Positions 49,123 to 58,245 of a stretch of 64,000 bases of DNA are shown piece by piece. The stretch is taken from the NCBI GenBank assembly GCA_021734835.1, contig JAIPIH010000001.1, forward strand, positions 62,001-126,000, given 5' to 3'. The notes beneath the pieces are model-generated. The model was not told where the DNA came from, searched no databases, and saw nothing but the letters and a program-made list of their open reading frames with translations. The position numbers were made by a program, and so were the translations under genes. How positions within the stretch are numbered: position 1 is the stretch's first letter; the number at the start of each line of letters is the position of its first letter. The stretch comes from Candidatus Cloacimonadota bacterium. Its GTDB lineage: Bacteria > Cloacimonadota > Cloacimonadia > Cloacimonadales > TCS61.

Positions 49123-50478
49123 ATGAAAAAAATGTACAAACCATTAATATTTGTTGTCGTATTGTTAATATCGTTAAATCTAACAGCACAACAACTGGAT
49201 ATCTCGCAATACAAAAACAGTGATCTAATGTATCATGTTTCTGTTGTGGGAGCCATAAAAAATCCTGGTGTATATCCCGTATTGCCTACAAATCGTGTAA
49301 CGGAAGCGATCAAAATTGCAAATGCCCTCCTCGACACTCTAAATGCTCCTATTCATAAAGGTGAGCAGATATCTAGAAGAAATGTCATTTTGAAAAGAGA
49401 AGGAAAAAAAATTGAATTGGACTTGCTCCGCTTTCTGATACTTGGAGAGGAAAAATCTAACCCATATTTAAAAGATGGAGATATTATCATTGTTCCCACT
49501 ATGAAGGAACAAGTTCATATTTTTGGAGCATTCGCAAATCAAACAGAAGTAAATTTAAAAAATACAATGGAGTTACGAGCAGGCGACAGAGTATCTGATA
49601 TCATTGAGCTGGCAATGGGTATTTTGCCGAGTGCTGACCAGACAAATGCAGATGTCGTTCGTTTCATAGGTAATACTTCCAAAACAGAAAATATTGAACT
49701 TGTTCTGGGAGATATTTTAACAAATCCTAATAGCGAAGCAAATATCCTACTAAAGCATGATGACAGGATTTATATCCGAGATATTCCTCATTACCACAAT
49801 AAAAGTTATATTACATTGGTTGGTGAGGTAGCTTATGAGGGAACTTACGCCATCGAAAGAAATAAAACTACGCTGCTTCAAATAATTAATAAAGCCGGCG
49901 GTCCAACTGAAGATGCCGATCTTACCAATGCTTATTTAAAAAGATATAGTGTAGAAGATCTCCGCGAACCTAAATTCAATAAACTCAGAAATACGAATAC
50001 CCGGGATATGTCAATTCTGGATTATAGATATTATCGCAATAAACTGACTGAAGAGAATGGAGTTTTTGCTAAAAATTTTGATTTATTATGGAATGATCAA
50101 AATAGTGAACTTGATATCGCTCTTAAAGATAGAGACGTTATTTTTATCCCTGCAAAATCAGTCACTGTTAAGATAAGCGGCGAAGTTGAGAATCCAGGAA
50201 TTATCAGTTATAATAATGAGATAAATTATCTTGACTATATTAAACTTGCAGGAGGTTTCACAAATAAAGCCTGGCAAAGCAAGATCAAGGTGATCAGAGC
50301 AAAAACCGGAGAATGGGTAGATCCAAATAAAAACACTATGATCTACCCTGGCGATACAATTTACATTCCTCGCAAAGAAAGATTCTCTTACTATTGGCCC
50401 TACATTCAAGAAACAATTGCTTTTATTACGGGCTTAGCTACTAGCATAATAGTGATAAGAAGTTTAATAACAAATTAG
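49123..50478 (+). CDS. SLBB-domain polysaccharide export protein (Wza-like)
   Basis: A 451-residue protein. The signal peptide (M-K-K-M-Y-K-P, cleavage near L-T-A|Q-Q) is followed by several SLBB-like beta-grasp modules, e.g. V-S-V-V-G-A-I-K-N-P-G-V-Y, V-H-I-F-G-A-F, L-V-G-E-V-A-Y-E-G-T-Y and I-S-G-E-V-E-N-P-G, and a C-terminal helix (about 425-448). No lipobox Cys is seen. This is the arrangement of outer-membrane polysaccharide export proteins. GGGGGAT precedes the ATG. The next two genes make nucleotide sugars, so it probably belongs to a surface polysaccharide pathway. Confidence 0.83.
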   Translation: MKKMYKPLIFVVVLLISLNLTAQQLDISQYKNSDLMYHVSVVGAIKNPGVYPVLPTNRVTEAIKIANALLDTLNAPIHKGEQISRRNVILKREGKKIELDLLRFLILGEEKSNPYLKDGDIIIVPTMKEQVHIFGAFANQTEVNLKNTMELRAGDRVSDIIELAMGILPSADQTNADVVRFIGNTSKTENIELVLGDILTNPNSEANILLKHDDRIYIRDIPHYHNKSYITLVGEVAYEGTYAIERNKTTLLQIINKAGGPTEDADLTNAYLKRYSVEDLREPKFNKLRNTNTRDMSILDYRYYRNKLTEENGVFAKNFDLLWNDQNSELDIALKDRDVIFIPAKSVTVKISGEVENPGIISYNNEINYLDYIKLAGGFTNKAWQSKIKVIRAKTGEWVDPNKNTMIYPGDTIYIPRKERFSYYWPYIQETIAFITGLATSIIVIRSLITN

Positions 50479-50493
50479 GAGTACAAAGATAAA

Positions 50494-51453
50494 ATGAAAA
50501 TATTAATTACCGGCGGTGCCGGATTTATCGGTTCTCACCTGGCGGAAAAACTATTAAAAGAAGATCATGAGGTATCGGTAATTGACAACCTATCAACCGG
50601 AAAGTATTCTAATATAATCCATTTAACGAAAAATAATAAATTTCAATATGTGATTGATTCAATTTTAAATCGGGAAGTGTTGGATAAACTGATAAAAAAA
50701 AGTGATCAAGTCTATCACTTAGCAGCGGCAGTAGGTGTAAAATATATAATTGATAATCCACTGCTCTCACTGCAAACTAATATTGGCGGTGCAGAAAATG
50801 TTCTGGAGTTTGCTAATAAGTATAAGAAAAAAGTTCTGATGGCTTCAACCTCAGAGATCTATGGTAAAAATGATAACATCCCCTTCAAAGAAGAAGACGA
50901 CAGATTACTCGGTTCAACTCATATTTCACGTTGGAGTTACAGTGCTGCAAAAGCTATTGACGAATTCTTTGCATTGGCGTATCATAGGGAGAAGAAATTA
51001 CCGGTTGTTATAGTTCGTTGTTTCAATACAGTCGGTCCCAGACAAACAGGTCAGTACGGAATGGTAATTCCAAAATTTGTCCGGAATGCTTTACTGAATC
51101 ATCCGATCACAGTTTTTGGTGACGGCAAACAAACCAGATGTTTCTGTGATGTTGATGATGTAACAGATGGAATGATCAAACTAATGAACAACAAGAAAGC
51201 CGAAGGTGAGATATTCAATATTGGAAATGACGTAAGCATAAGTATTGATGAACTCGCTCATAAGATCAAGAAGCTGACAAACAGTAGATCAAAAATTGAA
51301 TATCTAGCCTATGAAGATGCTTATGAAGAAGGTTTTGAAGATATGCGTCACCGTAAACCAGATCTTTCCAAGATAATTGAATTGATAGATTATAAACCAA
51401 GATATAATCTTGAACAAATATTAAAAAGAACTATAGATTATTTTGAGGAGTAA
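50494..51453 (+). CDS. NAD-dependent nucleotide-sugar epimerase/dehydratase
   Basis: A 319-residue extended SDR. T-G-G-A-G-F-I-G at 6-13 binds NAD; D31-N-L-S-T-G follows, and the catalytic pair is Y149-x3-K153 with the Ser in M-A-S-T-S-E-I-Y-G. G-P-R-Q-T-G-Q-Y-G-M-V-I-P-K-F near 186 is typical of UDP-glucose 4-epimerase/UDP-glucuronate decarboxylase relatives; exact substrate unknown. It lies 15 bases after the SLBB gene. Confidence 0.88.
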   Translation: MKILITGGAGFIGSHLAEKLLKEDHEVSVIDNLSTGKYSNIIHLTKNNKFQYVIDSILNREVLDKLIKKSDQVYHLAAAVGVKYIIDNPLLSLQTNIGGAENVLEFANKYKKKVLMASTSEIYGKNDNIPFKEEDDRLLGSTHISRWSYSAAKAIDEFFALAYHREKKLPVVIVRCFNTVGPRQTGQYGMVIPKFVRNALLNHPITVFGDGKQTRCFCDVDDVTDGMIKLMNNKKAEGEIFNIGNDVSISIDELAHKIKKLTNSRSKIEYLAYEDAYEEGFEDMRHRKPDLSKIIELIDYKPRYNLEQILKRTIDYFEE

Positions 51454-51460
51454 GAATTTC

Positions 51461-52567
51461 ATGCAAGTTCCAATGTTAGACTTAAATGCTCAATATGAAC
51501 CAATAATGCCTGAAATAAGAGCAGAAATTGAAAAAGTATTTTCTTCTCATGCTTATAAGCTTGGACCTCAAGTTAAAGAATTTGAAGAAGACATGCAGTC
51601 ATTTTGCAACGTAAAACATGCAATTGGATGCGCTTCCGGTACAGATGCTATTGTTCTGGCCTTAATTGCTCTTGGAATCGGCGAAGATGATGAAGTGATA
51701 ACCACACCGTTCACTTTTTTTGCTACTGCTGGCACAATTTATCGGGTAGGGGCGAAACCTGTTTTTGTTGATGTCAAACCAGATACATTTAATATTGATC
51801 CCGATAAGATCGAAGCTGCTATAACCACAAAAACTAAAGCAATTATACCTGTGCACCTCTTTGGGCAACCTGCAGAAATGGATAAAATAATGCAAATTGC
51901 CGGAAAACATAAGTTAAAAGTGATAGAAGATAATGCACAGGGAATCGGGACTAAATTCGATGGTAATGTTGCTGGTACAATAGGCGATATAGGAACACTT
52001 TCTTTTTTCCCAAGTAAAAATCTGGGAGCGATGGGTGATGGCGGTATGTGCTTGACCAATGATGATGATCTTGCCGGTAAACTTTTCCAATTACGGGTTC
52101 ATGGTGAAAATCCTCAATACTATCATAAATGGGTCGGCTTGAACAGTCGTTTAGACACTATCCAGGCTGCTGTTTTACTCGTTAAACTACGCTCTTTACA
52201 AAGCTGGTCTGATGCTCGAAGAAAAAACGCTGAGTACTATTATAAAAACTTAGAGAATGTATCTCAAATTTCACTTCCAGTAACAATAAAGAAAGCCGAA
52301 AGCATTTTTAATCAATTTACCCTGAAAGCTGAGAGAAGAGATGAACTCCTGGAATACTTAAGATCGAAAGATATTGGTTGTGCTGTTTATTATCCACTTC
52401 CTCTTCATTTACAAGAGTGTTTTACATATCTTGATCATAAAAAAGGTGACTTCCCCATTTCAGAAGAATTGACTGAGAAAGTGATTTCAATACCAGTTTA
52501 TTCTGAGCTTACAAAAGAACAACAAGATTTTGTAATAAAGACAATAAAACAATTCTACTCTCATTAA
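51461..52567 (+). CDS. DegT/DnrJ/EryC1/StrS family sugar aminotransferase
   Basis: A 368-residue PLP enzyme from the ATG at 51461, which has GAGGAG upstream (a TTG at 51443 overlaps the previous gene). A-S-G-T-D-A near 58-63, T-P-F-T-F-F-A-T-A near 82-90, E-D-N-A-Q near 156-160 and PLP-Lys186 in F-F-P-S-K-N-L-G-A are all present. These enzymes transaminate keto-sugars for surface glycans. It is the third gene of the SLBB/epimerase group. Confidence 0.92.
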   Translation: MQVPMLDLNAQYEPIMPEIRAEIEKVFSSHAYKLGPQVKEFEEDMQSFCNVKHAIGCASGTDAIVLALIALGIGEDDEVITTPFTFFATAGTIYRVGAKPVFVDVKPDTFNIDPDKIEAAITTKTKAIIPVHLFGQPAEMDKIMQIAGKHKLKVIEDNAQGIGTKFDGNVAGTIGDIGTLSFFPSKNLGAMGDGGMCLTNDDDLAGKLFQLRVHGENPQYYHKWVGLNSRLDTIQAAVLLVKLRSLQSWSDARRKNAEYYYKNLENVSQISLPVTIKKAESIFNQFTLKAERRDELLEYLRSKDIGCAVYYPLPLHLQECFTYLDHKKGDFPISEELTEKVISIPVYSELTKEQQDFVIKTIKQFYSH

Positions 52568-52584
52568 ATAAGAGGAGAAGAATA

Positions 52585-53367
52585 ATGAATATTTTGGTTT
52601 GCATAAAACAAGTTCCTGATACCACCGAGATCAAAATAGATCCGAAAACGAATACTTTGATCAGGGAAGGTGTAGAAAGCATTATCAATCCTTTTGACCT
52701 ATATGCCATAGAAGAGGCGATAAGGTTAAAAGAACAGTTCGGCGGGAAAGTAACAGCTATCAGTATGGGACCTCCTCAAGTAGAATCAGCACTTAGAGAA
52801 TCAATTGCGATTGGTGTAGATGAAATTCTGCTGCTTACAGATAGAAAATTTGCCGGCGCAGATACTTGGGCTACAAGTTTAACCTTAGCCGCCGCCATAC
52901 GAAAAATCGATGAATATGATATTATCCTATTTGGGCAACAAGCAATTGATGGAGATACAGCTCAAGTTGGTCCCGGGGTAGCAGCTCACTTGGGAATTCC
53001 ACAAACCGGATTTGTAAAAAAAATTGAAGAAGTCAAAGATAGCAGGATAATCTTGCAGAGATTAATGGAAGATGGTTATGACCGAATTGATATGCCATTA
53101 CCAGCGGTGATCACAGTCGTCAAAGAGATCAATGAGCCGCGTCTCCCCTCACTTCGCGGTAAAAGGAATGCTAAAAAAGCTGAACTACGAACACGTACGG
53201 CAGCAGACCTGAATCTGGATGAAAACGAAATTGGACTGAACGGTTCTCCCACTCAGGTAATCAAAATATTCTCACCTGATCTGCAAAAAGATGGAGAAAA
53301 GTATGAACTTCCGACTGAGGAGTTAGTGGAGATACTGTATAATAAATTAAAAGAGTTAGGAAAATAG
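52585..53367 (+). CDS. etfB: electron transfer flavoprotein, beta subunit
   Basis: A 260-residue protein. V-C-I-K-Q-V-P-D-T near 4-12, N-P-F-D-L-Y-A-I-E-E-A near 36-46, G-Q-Q-A-I-D-G-D-T-A-Q-V near 112-123 and the late L-P-S-L-R-G-K-R-N-A-K-K motif are the EtfB signature. It normally pairs with EtfA to carry electrons from acyl-CoA dehydrogenases or in bifurcating complexes, but no etfA or dehydrogenase is adjacent; lgt follows. AGAGGAG before the ATG. Confidence 0.93.
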   Translation: MNILVCIKQVPDTTEIKIDPKTNTLIREGVESIINPFDLYAIEEAIRLKEQFGGKVTAISMGPPQVESALRESIAIGVDEILLLTDRKFAGADTWATSLTLAAAIRKIDEYDIILFGQQAIDGDTAQVGPGVAAHLGIPQTGFVKKIEEVKDSRIILQRLMEDGYDRIDMPLPAVITVVKEINEPRLPSLRGKRNAKKAELRTRTAADLNLDENEIGLNGSPTQVIKIFSPDLQKDGEKYELPTEELVEILYNKLKELGK

Positions 53368-53376
53368 ACTTTATCC

Positions 53377-54171
53377 ATGTTGAAATTTCCTGAGATCAAT
53401 CCAACAATTGTAAAAATAGGCATGTTTGAAATACGCTGGTACGGATTATTTTATATCGTCGGTTTTACAATAGCCTATATTTTTGTAAAAAAGAGCTATG
53501 CCTACAAAAAAATAAAAATCTTGAAAGAAGATTACGAAAACTTGTTATTTAAGCTTATGCTTGGTGTCATCATCGGCGCAAGGCTTGGTTATATTCTATT
53601 TTATAACATGCAATTTTATTTAACGCATCCCTTAGAGATATTCGCTGTTTGGCAAGGCGGAATGTCATTTCATGGCGGCGCTTTGGGAGTTATTGTATTT
53701 GGCTATTTTTTTTGTAAAAAACATAAATACAATTTTTATCAATTAGCTGATCCTGTAATGCCGTTTGTTTCTGTTGCTCTTTTTTTTGGCAGAATAGGTA
53801 ATTTCATCAACGGCGAGTTATGGGGAAGAGTTTCAAAGGTGCCATGGGCAATGATATTTCCCTCAGATCCCTTGGGTTTACCTCGGCATCCTTCTCAATT
53901 ATATGAAGCATTTTTAGAAGGTTTTGTACTTTTTTTCATTACATATTTTATGTTTCGAAAAGGGAAAACTCCCGGACTTGTCTTTTGGAGTTGGATAGGA
54001 TTATATGGTCTTTTTAGAATTTTAGTTGAATTTGTGCGGCAGCCGGATCCGCAGTTAGGACATCTGATCGGTTTTATGACAATGGGACAAATACTGAGCT
54101 CATTAATGATAATTTCAAGTTTGTTAGGAATTGGTTTGATATTAAGAGCAAAAAAAAATGAACCTGAATAA
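53377..54171 (+). CDS. lgt: prolipoprotein diacylglyceryl transferase
   Basis: A 264-residue membrane enzyme of about seven helices. G-A-R-L-G-Y near 67-72, G-G-M-S-F-H-G-G-A-L-G near 94-104 with the key His, and G-R-I-G-N-F-I-N-G-E-L-W-G-R near 138-151 are the Lgt signature; H-P-S-Q-L-Y-E follows. It adds diacylglycerol to the lipobox Cys. The downstream lipoprotein gene overlaps its 3' end by 14 bases. Confidence 0.96.
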   Translation: MLKFPEINPTIVKIGMFEIRWYGLFYIVGFTIAYIFVKKSYAYKKIKILKEDYENLLFKLMLGVIIGARLGYILFYNMQFYLTHPLEIFAVWQGGMSFHGGALGVIVFGYFFCKKHKYNFYQLADPVMPFVSVALFFGRIGNFINGELWGRVSKVPWAMIFPSDPLGLPRHPSQLYEAFLEGFVLFFITYFMFRKGKTPGLVFWSWIGLYGLFRILVEFVRQPDPQLGHLIGFMTMGQILSSLMIISSLLGIGLILRAKKNEPE

Positions 54172-54778
54172 GTTTCTTCTATTATCAGCTGTTTTAATAA
54201 TAATCTCAAATTGTGCTGTTCTAACAATTCCCGAAACTGAAAAAGAAAGATTATTATCTGAAAATCTGACATTTTGGAACAATATTCGAATTGATGGTAT
54301 AATTGCAGCAAATTACGGGAATTTTGTTTTTCGGAAAAATGTTACTATCAAAAAAAATAACTCTGTCTTAAGATTAGATATTTATGATTCCGGTATATTC
54401 GGATTGAATCCTACTCCATTTATTTCCGCTTATTATGATTCTGTTTTGTCTTTAAGGATGTTAGAACAAGATACTCAGGAATTCGAACGTATTAGTAAGA
54501 ATGAACTGAATCTGTCAATTTTGTTCAAGTTATCTGATCTTTTAGTCTTCAGAAAAGAGATCATAAATGATCAACAAGTACAGAGTTCTGAGTTCAAAAT
54601 AAAATTTTCAAAGAATATGGAAATTATTGAGATTAGTGATAACAAAGAACAGTTCAAAATAAAATTCCACTATAATCGTACCTTGGAATCAATAACATTG
54701 TATAAAGAAAATCGGGAGCTTGGGAATATTCAAATTGACAAAATAACTCATCCAATTGATAGTATTAATAGATTTTAA
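54158..54778 (+). CDS. hypothetical lipoprotein, LolB/DUF4292-like
   Basis: A 206-residue lipoprotein with lipobox I-S-N-C19. The mature part begins with a helix, then strands such as G-I-I-A-A-N-Y-G-N-F-V-F-R and N-S-V-L-R-L-D-I-Y-D and an end rich in beta-strands. This could be the LolA/LolB-like half-barrel fold, which handles lipoproteins or lipids; the similarity is only by pattern. It overlaps lgt and precedes purB. Confidence 0.62.
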   Translation: MNLNKFLLLSAVLIIISNCAVLTIPETEKERLLSENLTFWNNIRIDGIIAANYGNFVFRKNVTIKKNNSVLRLDIYDSGIFGLNPTPFISAYYDSVLSLRMLEQDTQEFERISKNELNLSILFKLSDLLVFRKEIINDQQVQSSEFKIKFSKNMEIIEISDNKEQFKIKFHYNRTLESITLYKENRELGNIQIDKITHPIDSINRF

Positions 54779-54817
54779 AAACTTATTTGTCTGCCAAGAG
54801 ACGGTATAGAGGTTGTT

Positions 54818-56113
54818 ATGATAGAGAGATATTCAAGAGCTGAGATGACCAAGATCTGGACTTTGCAAAATCGGTTTCAATGTATGCTGGATGTTGAAAT
54901 AGCTGCGTGCAAAGCTATGGGTGAACTGGGAATTATTCCCGATGAAGATCTTGGGATAATAATAGAAAAAGCTGATTTTGATATAGATCGCATAGCTGAG
55001 ATTGAAGAGATCACTCAGCACGATGTTATTGCCTTCCTTACAAATGTAGGAGAATTTGTCGGGCATCCCGCTCGCTGGATACACTTTGGCATGACATCAT
55101 CAGATGTTTTAGATACAGCTTCATCTATCCAACTGAAACAAGCCGGAGAGCTAATTTTGCGTGATCTGCAAAAATTTTCTGAAATTTTAAAAATGAAAGC
55201 TAAAGAATATAAAAATACTCTTTGTATTGGCAGATCACACGGTATTCATGCTGAGCCCATGCCATTTGGTATGAAATACGCTCTTTGGTTCGATGAAATG
55301 CAGAGAAACATTGTTAGAATGGAAAATTCTATCGCTGTTATATCTGTTGGACAAATCTCCGGAGCTGTTGGAAATTATGCTCATCTTTCGCCAAAAATCG
55401 AAGAGAGAACCTGTGAATATCTTGAGCTACAACCGGTTAATATTGCTACACAAGTTATCCAGAGAGATAGAATTTCCGAGTTTATCAATACGCTTGCAAT
55501 AATCGGTTCTACCCTAGAAAAGATCGCAACTGAGATCAGGCATTTACATCGGACAGAAGTGTTAGAGGCAGAAGAAAATTTTTCTGCAGGACAGAAAGGC
55601 TCATCAGCGATGCCTCATAAGCGGAATCCGATAATTAGCGAGAGGATGTGCGGAATGGCTCGGATATTGCGCTCTAATGCTATTGCCATAATGGAAAACA
55701 ACGCCTTGTGGCATGAACGGGATATCAGCCATTCAGCTGTTGAAAGGATCATCCTGCCTGACTCGACGATCCTGATCAATTATATGCTGAATAAAATGAT
55801 ACCTCTGATAGAAAATTTACTGGTTTATCCTGAAAAAATGATGCAGAATATTGAACTTACAAACGGCTTGGTCTTCTCTCAAGTTGTCCTGTTAGAGTTA
55901 ACAAAAAAAGGTGTCTCGCGTGAAAAAGCTTATGAATTAGTTCAGAGAAATGCCATGAAGTGTTGGAAATCAAAAAGATCATTTGAGCAACTTATAATTG
56001 CCGATGAGGAAATTCAGCAGTTTTTAAACGAAGAAGAATTACATGATATTTTTTCACTCGAAAGATATTATAAAAATGTTGATTTCATTTTTGCCAGATG
56101 TGGAATCCAATAA
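54818..56113 (+). CDS. purB: adenylosuccinate lyase
   Basis: A 431-residue fumarase/aspartase-superfamily enzyme. [12 protein letters not shown] near 87-98, [10 protein letters not shown] near 137-146 with catalytic His, and the signature loop [11 protein letters not shown] near 262-272 are clear. It splits adenylosuccinate and SAICAR in purine synthesis. GAGG before the ATG. It joins purA (30841) in making AMP. Confidence 0.96.
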   Translation: MIERYSRAEMTKIWTLQNRFQCMLDVEIAACKAMGELGIIPDEDLGIIIEKADFDIDRIAEIEEITQHDVIAFLTNVGEFVGHPARWIHFGMTSSDVLDTASSIQLKQAGELILRDLQKFSEILKMKAKEYKNTLCIGRSHGIHAEPMPFGMKYALWFDEMQRNIVRMENSIAVISVGQISGAVGNYAHLSPKIEERTCEYLELQPVNIATQVIQRDRISEFINTLAIIGSTLEKIATEIRHLHRTEVLEAEENFSAGQKGSSAMPHKRNPIISERMCGMARILRSNAIAIMENNALWHERDISHSAVERIILPDSTILINYMLNKMIPLIENLLVYPEKMMQNIELTNGLVFSQVVLLELTKKGVSREKAYELVQRNAMKCWKSKRSFEQLIIADEEIQQFLNEEELHDIFSLERYYKNVDFIFARCGIQ

Positions 56114-56628
56114 TGCTGGATTTTACTCCTTTAGAATACGTTACTAAAATACAGCAGTTAAAATACAAAACAGCTGTTTTTCCAATATTGTTAGTGATCA
56201 TCAGCTTTGGTCTAAATTTCTTTTTTGCTCTTGATCTTGTAAAATATCTTACTTTGATCGGCCTTGTTTGGTATATTATTATTTTAATGATCTTCAGGAT
56301 AAAGAGGAATTATCCTCCGCTATCTGATTCTGAAATTATTGTAGCGCCTATCTATGGTAAGATCAGCAAAATTGAAGGAAATGTTATTACGATTACAAAA
56401 AGTTATTTTCAGCCGGCGGATTTACGCTATTCCGGAGTAAATACTACAACTGATTTCGATTCCACTAGAGTGCGCTATTTTGAAGCTGATCCGCAACTAA
56501 CCGGCAGATTGATCGGAGTGGTGCCTGCTAAAACAAAATGCACTTGTGAAATTCCAATAGATTGGGGTATTAATGTTAATGTCGGTGAAAAAGTGGTAGC
56601 CGGGGGAACAATCCTGGCAATGATATGA
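56113..56628 (+). CDS. phosphatidylserine decarboxylase-like membrane protein lacking a Gly-Ser cleavage site
   Basis: About 171 residues, starting at the ATG that overlaps the purB stop (TAATG); the upstream ATG at 56098 would add five residues. Two N-terminal helices (about 18-50) are followed by R-N-Y-P-P and I-I-V-A-P-I-Y-G-K-I near 70-80, which matches the P-A-D-G-K-V segment of small PSD/archaetidylserine decarboxylases. The end (G-E-K-V-V-A-G-G-T-I-L-A) also fits, but the Gly-Ser pair cleaved to make the pyruvoyl group is missing. Its stop overlaps pssA, the usual PSD partner. It may be an inactive relative or a different enzyme. Confidence 0.6.
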   Translation: MLDFTPLEYVTKIQQLKYKTAVFPILLVIISFGLNFFFALDLVKYLTLIGLVWYIIILMIFRIKRNYPPLSDSEIIVAPIYGKISKIEGNVITITKSYFQPADLRYSGVNTTTDFDSTRVRYFEADPQLTGRLIGVVPAKTKCTCEIPIDWGINVNVGEKVVAGGTILAMI

Positions 56629-57332
56629 ATATGAGAAAATTGAGATATTTAGTTCCAAATTTATTTACCGCCTTAAGTTTAATCTTAGGATTAACTGCTT
56701 TGCAATTTTCTAACGATGGAAGATTTTATACTGCCGCCTGGTTAATTGGTATTGCAATGATCTGTGATTTCATGGATGGTAAAATTGCCAGATGGCTAAA
56801 TGCACAAAGTAAATTCGGTGCTCAATTTGATACTTTATCTGACTTTGTAACTTTCGGAGTTGCACCAGGATTTTTGGCCTATACTGCTCTTCTGCATCGA
56901 TTACATTTGATAGGCGCAGCTGTCTCGATCTTCTATGTTTTTTGCGGTGGATTCAGGCTTGTAAGATTCACTTTAAAAAATAAGATCACTACAAAAAAAG
57001 ATCCTTTTATTGGATTACCAATTCCGGCAGCTGCCGGAATGATAGCATCATTTATTATGCTGAATTTCTATTTTCCTGAGCTAAAAATTCTAATTGATCT
57101 CTTATTGATTTCAATATTTATTGTCTCAGTTTTAATGATAAGTAAGATAGAATATTTACCGATTGATCAAGGAAAAAAACTCTCAAAAGAATCAATTTTT
57201 TTTATTACTCTAGCAGTCATCAGCATCGTTTTAGCAATTAAATATTCCTATTATATTTTCATTATATGGATGATAATATACATACTATACGGAGTGTTTA
57301 GACAGCTCATTAAAACACTTAGATCACAATAA
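56625..57332 (+). CDS. pssA: CDP-diacylglycerol-serine O-phosphatidyltransferase
   Basis: A 235-residue membrane enzyme of about eight helices. The CDP-alcohol phosphotransferase motif is exact: D48-x2-D51-G-x2-A-R-x8-G65-x3-D69-x3-D73. G-G-F-R-L-V-R-F and G-L-P-I-P-A-A-A-G are typical of type II PssA. It makes phosphatidylserine from CDP-DAG and serine. It overlaps the PSD-like gene by four bases (ATGA). Confidence 0.93.
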   Translation: MNMRKLRYLVPNLFTALSLILGLTALQFSNDGRFYTAAWLIGIAMICDFMDGKIARWLNAQSKFGAQFDTLSDFVTFGVAPGFLAYTALLHRLHLIGAAVSIFYVFCGGFRLVRFTLKNKITTKKDPFIGLPIPAAAGMIASFIMLNFYFPELKILIDLLLISIFIVSVLMISKIEYLPIDQGKKLSKESIFFITLAVISIVLAIKYSYYIFIIWMIIYILYGVFRQLIKTLRSQ

Positions 57333-57448
57333 AATGTTATTAGAATATTTATCTTAAATAAAGCACTCAAATGCAACTGTTATTTTGCTAACTTATTGAT
57401 ATTTATATATTAACGTCAATCCATACGCACAATACTAATATTAATTTC

Positions 57449-57476
57449 TTGACAAACATTTGCTCATTCTTATTAA
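57449..57476 (+). promoter_or_regulatory. sigma-70-type promoter for the 57549 gene
   Basis: TTGACA at 57449-57454, 16 bases, then TATTAA at 57471-57476. It lies 72 bases before the ATG of the unknown gene, in the 216-base gap after pssA. Confidence 0.6.
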
Positions 57477-57548
57477 GGTTAATTGAATGTATTTAGTAGT
57501 ATGTGCTAATTGCTCATCACTGATGATGCTCTGTATCAAGGAGGCTAT

Positions 57549-58244
57549 ATGCCGATATTTCAAGATAACTATTTTACAAATGATACTTATTCTCTGCGTG
57601 CTGAAAGGTTGAAAATAATCAAAAATTATATCCTGGATTGGTCAGGTCATTTATCCTTACCGAAAGAGATTATTGATTGGGGAATGCAAGCTTCAGATCG
57701 CTGGCAAAATATTTTAAAAAAAGTTGAGGAGAAGAAAAATTCAGCCAATGAATTTTTTTCAGAATTAAAAGAGATTAATCAAAAAACTTTTAAATATTAT
57801 TTGAGATGTAAACGCTTAATGAAAAGTAAATATTCAACAAATAAAAAATTACTTCACCGTTTTGGAATTGATAGTAAATTTCCTCGCAATAGACAGGAAA
57901 AAATTGATGTTGTAACAAAATTTTTAAAAACATACCTGAAACAAAAAGAACAAGGCAACCCAGAATTGATCCCAAAAGATTTCATATTTAAATTAAATTC
58001 ATTATTGCAAAATTCTGAAGAGATTTATAAAAAAATTCATAGCTCTGAAAGATCAACTTCTTCTCAAGCAGTAAAAAAACAGCGGGAGTTTTTTTTAGAA
58101 GATTCCAAAAAACTAAGGACATTATATTCCTGGTCTCTTATGACCTGGGAGCCGGAGGAGCCATATTTAGTGCAACTCGGATTTGCAGTTAAGCAAAAGA
58201 AGAAAAGTGATTCTGAAGAGGAGATAGAAGAGGAATTTGAATAA
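57549..58244 (+). CDS. hypothetical protein, charged and helical
   Basis: A 231-residue soluble protein; the ATG at 57549 has AAGGAGG four bases upstream (a TTG at 57510 is poorer). Most of it is Lys/Glu-rich helix with no motif I recognise. W-G-M-Q-A-S-D-R-W-Q near 37-46 and W-S-L-M-T-W-E-P-E-E-P near 197-207 are Trp clusters that may be functional. The tail is acidic (E-E-E-I-E-E-E-F-E). It is followed after one base by the comF-type gene, so the two may be co-transcribed. No function assigned. Confidence 0.7.
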   Translation: MPIFQDNYFTNDTYSLRAERLKIIKNYILDWSGHLSLPKEIIDWGMQASDRWQNILKKVEEKKNSANEFFSELKEINQKTFKYYLRCKRLMKSKYSTNKKLLHRFGIDSKFPRNRQEKIDVVTKFLKTYLKQKEQGNPELIPKDFIFKLNSLLQNSEEIYKKIHSSERSTSSQAVKKQREFFLEDSKKLRTLYSWSLMTWEPEEPYLVQLGFAVKQKKKSDSEEEIEEEFE

Positions 58245-58245
58245 G

